Shown here piece by piece: positions 1-10,560 of a DNA stretch of 64,000 nt; position 1 is the first letter of the stretch, and each line of letters begins with the position of its first letter. The DNA is from Corinectria fuckeliana (taxonomy: Eukaryota; Ascomycota; Sordariomycetes; Hypocreales; Nectriaceae), in assembly GCA_019137255.1 (NCBI GenBank), contig WPDH01000004.1:1-64000 (forward strand), read 5' to 3'. Under the pieces are notes generated by a model. That model was not told the origin of the DNA, made no database searches, and saw only the letters and a list, made by a program, of their open reading frames with translations. A program made the position numbers and the translations under genes.

Positions 1-310
1 ATACTTTATATAAGTATATATTTAGTTATTTATTAGGTAGAAGGTAAGTCTATTAGATTAATAATAAAAGTAAATAAGAATATAAGTATAAAAAGCTATT
101 AGCTATAATTAGGGTAGTATATAACACTAGAGGACTATTTATAAACCTCTAAGTAAGTAATTAGTTTATTTAGATAGAATATTATAAGTATAAATAAAAA
201 GAGCCTCTCTATAATAAAAAGAAAAAAAAGAAGAAAGTATAATAAAGCATAAAGAGATATATAAGAGTATATAACTATATATAATTTCTTTTATTATTAA
301 TTAGTTACTT

Positions 311-520
311 ATAAGAGTTAGTCTCACTAGGGTGTAAATATAAAGATTATAAAGGTAGGTATTAGTATATTATAAAGCTTCCACTTAATAAGTATTTAGT
401 AAGTGCTTATCTAGCATTCTTAAAGGGGCTGCTAGCCTACTATTTAGGTAAGCCCTAAGGTTAAGCCCTAAAGGCTTATATTAAGTGTTAATAAAATTAG
501 TACTAATTATTATAATTACT
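311..520 (-). repeat. LTR, left copy (3' LTR of the minus-strand element)
   Basis: The segment is repeated almost base for base at 7655-7863. It contains the marker run with two GCC-type clusters around 424-470 (ggggctgctagcc, then ctaaggttaagccc). Compared with the right copy it has more A/T at variable sites, for example TTTAGTAAG versus TTTAGTGAG and AGTACTAA versus AGCGCTAA. Nearly all differences are transitions. Exact termini are uncertain because terminal TG/CA bases would themselves be mutated, and I could not define a target-site duplication. Confidence 0.88.
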
Positions 521-3500
521 TTCTCCCCTTCTAAGCCTTATCCTAAGGTATTATTCTTTATAAGAGAAAGTTTATTATTTTCCTATATATATAGTAGTTT
601 ACTAACTATATAAAAATAATATAGCTTATTATTAGGTTTATTATAATCTAAGTATTATATAAGCAGTTATTAGGCTATTATATAAGAGCCTACTTATTTT
701 ACACTCTAAATATTTACTTTAGGTTTTTATTTACCCTAAGTTTAAGATTCCCTCTTTCTTATAACCTTCTTTAAAACTCTCTTATCTGTGGTTAACATAT
801 TAGTTTTCTCTCTTAACTTTATGTTTTTCTATTTAATTAGTTTTTACCCTCTTAATATTATCCCCCTCTACTCGCTAAGTATTTAGCTCTTACATGCTAA
901 TATTAATCCTTAGAGTTATAGCTATAGTACTAGAGGAGTTCTACACTTAGGCTAAAGTTAATTTCCCCTTCTTAGATAAGAAGTTTTCTAGAATACCTCC
1001 TAGTAGTATTCCCTACTCTTATTATATCTAACAGAAATACTATTTCTTCTTATATTCTTATACTTATAGTTCTCTTATTTCTTATTATACTATCTATAAA
1101 GCCTTAAATAAGTGATATAGCTAGGTATATATTATAAGTGCTTAGCGAGCTATAAGTGCTTATACTAATTTTATAATAATAGATTCCTACTAAGTTAGTT
1201 CTTATAGTATAATAGTACTAGAACTTTCTTTACTACCTTTCTTACTATAACTAGAATAATAAGAAGGAGAGTATTTCTACTGTTAGCTACTAGCATATTA
1301 TCTGTGCTGTTTATACTATTACTACTATATAGTAAAACCTTATTAAGTTCACTAAGAACCCTATAGGTATTTACATTTAGAGTGGTAATATATATTTATT
1401 TATATACTAGAAAGCAGTTACTTTCACCTAGATTTAAGCTTTATATACTAAGGTTAAATTTAGTTTAATTAACTATAAGAACTAGTTAGTTCTGTAAGCT
1501 TAACTAGTATTTATAACACTCTTATATTACTATAATAATTTTATCCCCTAACTCCTATTATCAGCTTTTTATACCCTAGCAGTCACTAAGTGTATACCTG
1601 CTGTTAAGGTGTCTAATAAGAGTTCTACTTATACTTTCCCTAATGATTTTTCTAAGGCTATCTAGGCCTCTATTATTTAGTATTATAATAATAGGGCTCT
1701 TAAGCTATCTGTTTCTTTTATAGGTATAATATCTCTTCACTATAGTAACTAACCAGCTCCTAACTATTCTTATAATAATAAGAGCTTAGTATATAGTAAT
1801 AGTATGTTTAGTGATTCTTCTTATTATAGTTTAGTCTATTTCTTAGCCTCTTCTTACGCCTCTTTTTACACCTCTTATAGCTACTAGCTGCTCACTTAAG
1901 ATCCTAAAAGAGAAGCTCTTACCTATTTTAAGGCAAAGCGTATTATAGCTAAGTAGTAACACTTAGAGGAGAAATAACTCTAGGAGTAAGCTCACTAAGA
2001 GCAGGATAAGAAGAATAATAAGAAGAAGAAAAAAGTCTAGCCCTATTATAGCACTTAGGTTTATTACGCCTCTTTCTAGGCTTAAATTTTTATTATTAGT
2101 TTAGTTTATAGTCTAGTTTCTTTTATAGTTTTAGGCGGCTTTTATTTAGAGTTTTAACAGTTTAGTTATTTAAGTTTATATTTAGGTTAGAAGAGAGTAA
2201 GTATTTATCACCTAGTTATTATTAGGTTTTTACCTATTATTAGAGATTCTTATTATCTTATTTTTTATATATATACTTTTATTATTAGTAATATTACTAT
2301 ACTGCTTTTATTATATTTTCTAAGTGAATTATAAGTTCCTAAGTATTATATTCTACTAGCTATCCTATCTATTTTACTAAGTAAAAGGTTTCCTCTCTTA
2401 TTTTCTTATTTATAATAATTTCTTTAACTTTCTACTTGTTCTCTTCTTCTTTAAGTTCTAAGAGAGTTATTAAGTATTTGTTAAGTATTTTATATATATC
2501 TTTCTATAGTTTAATAAGTAAGACTAAAAACATATTATATATCTTATAGTATTATTCTAGCAGGTAAACTTAATAAGCTTGTTTTCTAACTCTTTTAGCT
2601 ATTATAACCTAAATAAACTTAAGTGCTAATTTCTTATATTTAAATTAGAAGTTATATATAAATAGTCTTACTACTTATTCTGCCTAATATTCCTATTTAA
2701 GATATCTTTTATTATAGTTCTTAGCTTAGGCTTTTATCACTTATTTCTAGCACTTATAGGCCTTATTACACACTTAGTAAAAGGTTTTAATATGTTTAGT
2801 TACTTCTTATATAGTGGTTTTTAAGTGTTATAGTATATACTTTACCACCCTTAGGTAGTACCTGTATAAGGCTTATATTAGGGATATACTAATACTATTA
2901 TATTAGCTGTTATTATACGTAAATTCTGCTTCTAGTAATTATACTACCTATCTTTTAGGAGACTTCCCTGTGTAAATTCGCAGATATTTCTTTATAGCTT
3001 AGTTTGTTCTCTCTGTCTAGCTATTAGTCTGTAAGTAGTATATAGTAGATAATTACTAATAGGTTGCCCTCTTAATTATAAGGTCCTCCTAAAATTAGCT
3101 TATAAGAAGCTTATCTCTATTACTTATAATCCCTTTAGGACTTCTAAACTTATATTTCACCTGCTTATAAAGCACTTACACTAATTAAGCTACTATTATA
3201 GTCTTCTTATAGGAAATAAATATTATATATTTTATTATATAGTATATAATTATTAAAATTATATTATATTTCTTACTATCTACTTATATACTATTTAGTA
3301 AACCTATAATAAAGTCTATACTAATTTCTTAGAACAGGTGTGATAGTATTAAGAGTGATTATAAATATCTATAAGGCTTATACCTTAAGGTTCTTACCTC
3401 TTAGTATAATTAGCAGCTAGTTATATACTTAGCTATATCTTCCCTAATCTTATTCTAATAGAACTTCCTACTAATAAGTTTTAACATCTTTATAGTTTCT

Positions 3501-6500
3501 ATATATCCTACTCTAAGATTATTATAGTGCTAGTATAGGATTTTAAGTCTTAACACCTTCTATGTAGAAATTACTAGTCTGCTCTTAAAGAATAAGGTTT
3601 TGTTCTAATTGTGAAAGTAGTAACCTAGCTTACTAGCTGTTTATTACGCCCTTACTAACTATTATTAACAGAACTGATTATTAGCCTGTAGTTCTCTAAC
3701 TAGTTCTTCTAAGCGTAGTAAGAATTATAACAAAAATGCTATTTCACCCTTTATAAGCTCTCTTATAATTTAGCGTAGGATATATTACTCTAGATTAATA
3801 ATCCTAGCTTTAGTAGAGTCCTCTTAGCTTTCTTAATAAGCTGTTTCTCACTAAGTATTCTCTAACTGCTCTTAGGTTATACTAGCCTGTCTTTAAGCTT
3901 AAGTGACTATAAAGATAGACGCTTTTTATATCTAACTTCCCTAGTCTTCCTAAGGAGTTTAGGGTGAGAGGTGCCCCTTTTAGACTTGTTATCTTATAAG
4001 GTCTTTAAGACTTGCCTATACTACTTATATATATACTCTTATAGTTTCTATCTTACCTCTAATATTAGTAATTATTTGTTATATATTTAGCAGCAAATCT
4101 TTAACTATCTATAGCTTTATTATAAGAGTAGGTAGTATATTATTATAGCTAACCTTACCCTCTATATAGTCAGGATGTCTTAATAGTCTATCTGTAAGGT
4201 TTTAAATCCTAAGGTGGTATTTAATATTAAAGTTAAAAGGTACTAACTTATACACCTAATAAGTAAGCCTTCCCTAGAGGTCTTATACTAGTATAGTAAT
4301 TACTCTCTTAAGTACTATATAGTCTGTTAGTAAAAGAAACCTATCTAAAAGTCTTAGCAGGTAGTAGCTCTAGTGCTTAAGGCTTTTAATAACAGCTAAT
4401 AGCTCTTATTGCCTTATACCCTACTATTACTTTATATCTATAAGCTTATATAATATATAGGTAATAGGTCTCTATTAATTATTAAATAGTTATATTAAGA
4501 TCTCTAAGATCACTTATAGGGATATATTTATTTCTACTTATATACACTTAGTAGAGTCCTAATATTATAGAATAGTCACTAAGCAGAATACGCACTTAAA
4601 AGTTTAGAATACTATTTCCTCCTTCTCTTCTTATTAAAACCTTTTAGCCCTTTTATCTTATTTCAGCTAGGCTGTTAAGAGGGTAATAATTTTAGAGTAC
4701 TTTATAATAAACTTCTAGTAGAAGTTATAAAATCCTTAAAAAACTTAAATATCTTTAATATTCTTTAGTATTAGCCACTTAGTGATTATATAGACTTTAA
4801 AGGGGTCTATTTTTAACCCCTCTTAAGTAATAACATACCTTAGGAACTTAACTTCCTATTAGTAGAATATATATTTTAACAGCTTAGTATATAGTTAGAA
4901 GCTTCACAGTCTATAGAGTACCTCTTTAATATTCTTAGTATACTATTCTCTAGTTTTTAAGTATATAATAATATTATCTAGGTATATAATATAATAAGTG
5001 TTTAGCAACCTAGTGAGCACTTAGTGAATATATACTTAGAATATAACTAGGGTATTAGTTAATCTAAATAGTATAATAGTATATTTAAAGTGACTATATC
5101 TTATATAAAACACAGTTTTCCACTAGTTATCTAGCTTAATCTAGATATAGTAATATATATTATAGATATTAATCTTTAAGATCTATTTTACCCTAGATAA
5201 TTAATCTAATAGATTACTAATTAATAGTAACAGATAACAGTTTTTCACTATAATAGTATTAAGGCCTTTATAGTCTATATAGATCTAGATTTCTCTATTC
5301 TTTTTTAGTATAAAAAGAATAAGTATACTAGCTTTACTTATAGAATATCTAATTTGACTATTTGCTATATTCTTAGTGATATATTTACAAATAACTTAAG
5401 CTTACTTCTTATTAGTAAGATATATTTATCCTAGTAGAGGTTTCCTCTCTAGTTATAAGTTAATTAAGTATTCTGCCTCTTCTAGTAGTAGCAGAGTCTT
5501 TAATACTTTCTTGCTAAAGGTTTCCCTTTCTAACTCTAGTTTAGCTAGTAAGATATTATCTTTTTGTTCCTCTAAATCCTCTCCTAGAATAGGTATTAGC
5601 CGCTTATCTGGTAATAGCACGCTATTAATATACATAATAAATACCTTTTTATTATCTTCTACTAAGCCCTTTACAAAAGATATAAGGTCTTAGACTAAAA
5701 TAGGTTTATAAGTCTATATACACATTTAGGTGTTAATTATAATACCTTCTTCTCTTATCGCTTAGGTAGATAAAAGTAAGTTACTAGCCCCTTTTAGGTA
5801 TTATACTTTTACAAACAGCTTTCTTACTTTCCTAGGGAACTCTTAGTGATTTAGTAGGAAGAAGATTAGCTAGTAGGCTAGTAAGAGAAGAGTGATTATC
5901 CTATTAAAGCTAGCTAGGTTTAGTACCTTCTAATCTAGATTAGACTTAAGACCTAACTTTTATACTAGTTATTAGCTAATAAGGTTAACTTATATATAAA
6001 TGTCTATATTTATCTTAACTTCTTCTTTAGTAAACACTTATATAATAAGCGCTCTACCTTATATAATTACTCTAATTAGCACTAGCTTAGGTTTTAGCAT
6101 AAGAGGTGTAGTAATTATTCTTATGCTTACTTGTTTTCTAACAAGTTAATATCCTTAGGATGAGCTATAATAGCCTATATAGCAGCTATATCTTAGGTGG
6201 CCTTTTCTTTATTTAACTGCCTTATAGTCCTTTAGGGTGTCTTATAATTTAAAGTATAGTATCCTTCTTTATTATAATTATAGTAGGTAATCCCTCTAAG
6301 AAACTAACTTAATAAGCAGTTATCTGCTACTTATTATCTGTTATTACTAGCTAGTTAGGGTCTTTTATTAGTTAACTTATTAGTATTTTAAGTTCTTAAC
6401 TTGCTTAGAGGGCAGGTCTAATAGTCTATTATTTAGGTCTTCTATAAACCCTCCTAAGTGTTAGTAAAGCTGCTTCTCTTCTAGCTGTCACTCTTTAAGC

Positions 6501-7654
6501 AGTTATTACCTTTAAGGTATTACTATTACTATTAAGCTTTCTAAGCTAGCTCTCTTGCCTTTAGGATGTCTGTTTATAGTCTTTAGAGCTTCTTCTTAAC
6601 CCTAGTTTATAGTTTATAATAGTATTAGTATGTTAAGACCTTATCTTTCTTAGGCTTTTTAGTGCTAAGAGAGTTATAAATTAATCTCTATATATTAAAG
6701 TAGTCTATTAGCAACTGTTTTACATCTTATTAGAGATAAGTAAGGTTTTCCTATAGTTTAATTACTTACTATTTTAGATTTATATATAGTCTTCTTATAA
6801 AGTTTATAAAGTCTAACTATAAGAGGTCTTATATAACACTTAAGTAGTCTTTTTATTCTATCTATAGGATTTTAGAGAGATAAGTAGTTAACTAGAGTAT
6901 TTTCTAGTAATAAGTCACAGACTCTCACATATTATTTGCTAACTATATAGCACAAATCTAATTATTAATTTATATACTTATTATATCTTTCTTAAGAGAC
7001 TTATAAGAGTATTAAAGTAGTCTTTTATACTCTTTTAGCTTATTACCACTAGATTTTATAGCTAGCTTTTTAAGTAACTATTCCTAAAATTAATAATCTT
7101 CCTCTTATATTTTATAGTCCTCTTCTTATTAGGATACTATTATTAAGACTAATTCCTAAAGGGTTAAAATATCTTTCTTAAGGCTAATCACTTAGTAATA
7201 GTGTTCTAAGAAGGTTCTTAATTAGGATTATTATCTTATATATGATTAAGATTATATAGATAATTAGTTCTTATTATTATTATATATATCTAATATTAGG
7301 GTTTCTCCTCTGTTAAGGTTATAATCCCTACAAGTAGTCTCTAAGTCTTCTCTTAGTGCTTATTATAACCTAGCTTTATGTGGGGGAGAGAGTGTTCTTC
7401 CTGGTGACACCTCTTAGCTTAGCGTAAGGTCTAGTATAAGAGGTATTTCCTAAGAGGGTCCCTCCTCCGCAAGAAGGGTATTAATTAGATTAATCTCTTC
7501 CTCTACCTGATTAGTAGGTGTAAGTTTATTTATTATTATTAATAGTCATCTTACACTTATTACATGCTTACTACACTCTATAGGGGATCTTATATAACCT
7601 CTTATTTTGTGTTACATACTAGTAACCTAGGTAGGATATAAAAGTAGAAAGATT

Positions 7655-7863
7655 ATAAGAGTTAGTCTCACTAGGGTGTAAATATAAAGATTATAAAGGT
7701 AGGTATTAGTATATTATAAAGCTTCTACTTAATAAGCATTTAGTGAGTGCTTATCTAGCATTCTTAAAGGGGCTGCTAGCCCACTATTTAGGCGAGCTCT
7801 AGGGTTAAGCCCTAAAGGCTTATATTAGGTGTTAATAGAGTTAGCGCTAATTATTATATTACT
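7655..7863 (-). repeat. LTR, right copy (5' LTR of the minus-strand element)
   Basis: This is a direct repeat of 311-520 with a single one-base gap near its right end and a few transitions. It is the less mutated of the two and keeps CG and GC steps such as ggcgagctc and gcgctaa. As the element runs on the minus strand this is the promoter-bearing 5' LTR. The sequence to its left (about 7380-7650) is also somewhat less AT-rich, including a short tggtgaca segment, and may be the leader with the primer-binding site, which I could not identify. Confidence 0.88.
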
Positions 7864-7985
7864 ATAGTGATAAAAACTTTAATCTTTTTATATATAAATA
7901 AACAAGATAAAGATATAGTCCTTTATTATAATATAATATTATATATAATTAAATAAAGCTTATACGATATGGTAGGATAACCCTA

Positions 7986-8900
7986 GTGCGAAAATTTAAA
8001 AAAAAGTTAATGTGAGACACCGGGCCCTATAGCCTTCCGTAGCTGGCTTTATCATCCCCCGGGGTCTGTATTCTCAAGACTCCTCATGGCCTGTGGTCCA
8101 AATGTCAGGATGGTAGTCGCGGAGGATCTGGGTAATATTAATGGCGTCTGCGAAACAGCAGCGATTGGATTGCAAGAAGTGAATTTGCCACTGATGAAAC
8201 TGAACTGTGAACTGTGAACTGTGCCCTTGTGTGTTTTCATTCGTTCCCATTGCTGGACGGACCTGGCTTAGCTGGACACTGCCCAGTTGCGAAAGTGTCT
8301 CTCCATCATCTCATTGCTCGGGCTTGCCAAAGCTTAGCTTGCCATTGTGGAGCCAACCTCGCCATCTTGTTGTAGCTGCAGTCCGCCACATGACATCGGC
8401 CGAGAAAGCAAAACATGCCGCTAGCCGACGCCGCGTGGCTGTCAGATCGTGCGCCAAAAATAAATAAAAACGCCTCCTCCCCCGCCAAGGTCGCAAGTCA
8501 CCGGCTGAGGACTAGTCTACCTAATAGTTGACCGGTCTCGCCGACTGGCTGGGGCATCTTGTTTTGAGAAAGTTTGCAAGCCGAGGGGAAATCAATTGGC
8601 AACCAATGCAATGGGCTCATCGGGCGGTTGGATGCCTCGGTACTTTTGAGTGGTGACCGATGTCACCCACAGGAGTGACGGCAGCAGCTTGTGAGTGGCC
8701 GCCCTGGATATGGATACGAGTTGGTGTGGTCCACCAAGAAGACTGGGCGATGGACTCACACATGGTCCCGAGTCTCCAATGCTTCGTGCAAGTGTTCTGC
8801 CCATAGCCACGTTGTTTCGGCAGCGAGTCATTGACCTTCGAGCCCAGGTAGATGAGCACCCCAAGCCAGTTCCCTTGCCACCATCACCACCCTATACCTC
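7986..8900. other. Intergenic, no gene recognised
   Basis: This is normal-composition DNA between the transposon block and the first gene. Several overlapping short open frames occur on both strands (for example 8592-8864 minus and 8695-8994 plus), but none resembles a known protein and they contradict each other. It probably holds the 3' untranslated region of the hydrolase gene ending at 8901. Confidence 0.6.
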
Positions 8901-9974
8901 CTACTCACTGGAACTCCCATCAATTTCCTTGATCCAATCATGCACACTCCTCGCCATCGCCCAGTTCGACGCTTCACCACACGTTAGTAGGTAAAAGAAG
9001 AAGAAAAAGGAAGAAAGAAAACACTCACCATCCTTGGTGCAAAACGCATGCGGAACATCCCCCTCCGCCACCGCAACCCTCGTCCTGCCTCCCCGCTCAC
9101 CGTGCTCCCTCCTCCGCTCAATCAGCTCGTCCCGCGCCCAGTCCGCAACCCAATGATCCTCGCGGCCGTAGAACAAGAAGAACTTGGGCGTGTCCCCGTC
9201 CCCGTCCCCGTCCCCGTGCCCCCCCGCCGCCGCCTCCCACAGCTCCTCGCCCCAGCGCTCCTCGCGGATCGTCTCCAGCTCCGACAGCCCCAGGTGGATG
9301 GCCTGGCGCACGCCGTCGCGGCTCTTTAGCCACCCGGCCGTCACGTCCGCCGTGCGCGCCGTGAAGCCCATGACCCGCCGCGCCACCCACGCCAGCGCCG
9401 CCCGCGGGAACGCGCCGAGCACCAGGCGCGCGCCGACGTGCGCGACCCTGTCCAGCACGGGCAGCACCCGCCGCGCCGCCTCGACCCTGGTGCCGCTGGG
9501 CGACTGGCCGATGTGCGTGAGCGTCGGGAAGAGCAGGAAGCCGTACTTGAGGTGGAGATGCGGTGCGCGCTCCGGCGCCTTCGTGTGCCGGTGGAAGATC
9601 TCGACCGAGATGTAGCTGCCGACGGAATGGCCCATCAGAGCCACAAAGTCGTATGGCTTGCCCCCCGTCCCGTCGCCTGTCCGGACGCGCTTCGCCGCCA
9701 CGTCATCGTAAATGCCCTCAATCTGCCCGTCCAGGTCCCAAGGCTCCCTGCCCTCTCCAAACGGCTCGTGGTCCTCGTCGCTGAATCCCAAAAGATTCCT
9801 GCCGTATATGTCGTAGGCCGTCTCCACCTCGGACGTCTGCAGCAGCCCGCGGAGGTTGGTGAGGAAATCCGTATAGTACTCGATGAGGCCGGGGTTACCG
9901 CACACAAAGTAGATGAGGGCATGTCGCTGGACTCTCTTTTTCGTCTCTGACGGGAGCCATACTTCTGGATACAT
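8901..9974 (-). CDS. Lipid droplet-associated serine hydrolase family protein (LDAH/DUF2305)
   Basis: Alpha/beta hydrolase of the LDAH family, enzymes linked to lipid droplets and sterol ester or acylglycerol turnover. The family block GNPGLIEYY (residues 26-34) follows a beta-strand, and GHSVGSY (115-121) supplies the nucleophile Ser117. A HAFC motif near the C-terminus carries the likely catalytic His. Exons are 9974-9029 and 8971-8901, giving 338 aa. The 57-nt intron (GTGAGT...TACTAAC...AAG) is a multiple of three and free of stops, so an unspliced reading stays open and hides it; removing it gives HAFCTKDASNWAMARSV, a smooth family-like ending. The ATG at 9974 was chosen because the family similarity starts just after it; an open frame extends 50 codons upstream but looks like 5' leader. 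A Gly-Asp run encoded by a CCCCGT-type repeat (about 9195-9226) interrupts the region before the last strand. Confidence 0.85.
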   Translation of the reverse strand: MYPEVWLPSETKKRVQRHALIYFVCGNPGLIEYYTDFLTNLRGLLQTSEVETAYDIYGRNLLGFSDEDHEPFGEGREPWDLDGQIEGIYDDVAAKRVRTGDGTGGKPYDFVALMGHSVGSYISVEIFHRHTKAPERAPHLHLKYGFLLFPTLTHIGQSPSGTRVEAARRVLPVLDRVAHVGARLVLGAFPRAALAWVARRVMGFTARTADVTAGWLKSRDGVRQAIHLGLSELETIREERWGEELWEAAAGGHGDGDGDGDTPKFFLFYGREDHWVADWARDELIERRREHGERGGRTRVAVAEGDVPHAFCTKDGECFLSSFFFFFYLLTCGEASNWAMARSVHDWIKEIDGSSSE

Positions 9975-10560
9975 TGCCAAGCTTCTGGTTGAGAAGTGCT
10001 GATGGCTTGTGCATTTGCGAGGCAAACCACGTCGTCGGGTTTGGAGTTGGCGGAAGAATCCATTATTATTATCGCCCCGAGAGCTGCGATAAGATTGCCC
10101 CGTACCAATCATACAGTGCGACACTCCAGCTTCAAATAGCCATTGGTTTCGGCTCTTCAGCTTGTCAACTTGTTCAGTATTCAGGAATCCTTTGGAAAAG
10201 CGTCTGCGCCCTTGTACACTGTGCTAACCATCACCGTCTTCTTGAGTCTCAACCATTGGGATATTGTTCATTTTCCTGTAGTCTACAATTATGATTCGCG
10301 ATGCCACGCAATCAAATAATGTTAATTAAAACTACTGCTTTAGCGTCTCTTCCAAAGTCGTCTTTCTAGGCTTGGCTCTGCCGACTCTCAATCATCAAAC
10401 ACGGTAGGAACCTCGGCTAGACCAACACGATTATAGCATCCATGGCCACAGAGCTTGTCGCTTAGGCCTCACACCCACGCCTCTTGGCAGAAGCCGCATG
10501 CCATTCTGTGTTGACACGCTCCCGTTTATCCTACCATCACCTCGTTCATTCGTCTCTTGA
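9975..10560. other. Intergenic, promoter of the LDAH-type gene
   Basis: About 590 bp lie between the start of the hydrolase gene and the stop of the upstream vacuolar protease gene, both on the minus strand. It should contain the 3' end of the protease transcript and the promoter of the hydrolase. I see no additional gene. Open frames on the plus strand (9974-10294, 10484-10918) are shadows or chance. Confidence 0.6.

Larger units (their letters stand above)
311..7863 (-). mobile_element. RIP-degraded Ty3/gypsy LTR retrotransposon
   Basis: Two direct repeats of about 210 bp (311-520 and 7655-7863) enclose about 7.1 kb. Read on the minus strand, the interior keeps recognisable pol despite many stops. 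Near 4970-5120 the reverse transcriptase region reads as a WKTVF...RYSHF block followed by a YLDN form of the YxDD catalytic site. This continues as the RT-to-RNase H linker with a GFYNFY-like motif down to about 4640. Near 3290-3340 the integrase core reads ISIDFIIGLL, matching the conserved first-Asp region. RT lying before integrase in that direction is the Ty3/gypsy order, so gag would lie to the right (about 5.7-7.5 kb), where I recognise nothing certain. No reading frame is intact; the copy is dead. Confidence 0.9.
1..7985. other. AT-rich RIP-type block
   Basis: This stretch is visibly far richer in A and T than the rest of the window. It is nearly devoid of CA and TG dinucleotides and crowded with TA, TAA and TAG. 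The depletion of TG leaves almost no ATG, so open frames over 60 codons are essentially absent, with one short exception near 5.5 kb. This is the footprint expected of repeat-induced point mutation (CpA to TpA on both strands). Bases 1-310 and 7864-7985 lie outside the recognisable LTR retrotransposon but share the composition, so mutation has spread into the flanks or further repeat remnants lie there. Normal composition returns abruptly at about 7985. The AT-richness is seen directly; RIP as the cause is inferred. Confidence 0.9.

Noticed and set aside
5453..5693. Two opposed 60-codon ORFs in the AT-rich block
   Set aside because: They overlap on opposite strands, have biased low-complexity composition, and lie inside the retrotransposon interior; chance frames in RIPed pol/gag sequence.
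9048..9950. Several plus-strand ORFs rich in Arg/Pro opposite the LDAH-type gene
   Set aside because: They are complementary-strand shadows of a GC-rich coding exon whose minus-strand reading has clear family motifs.
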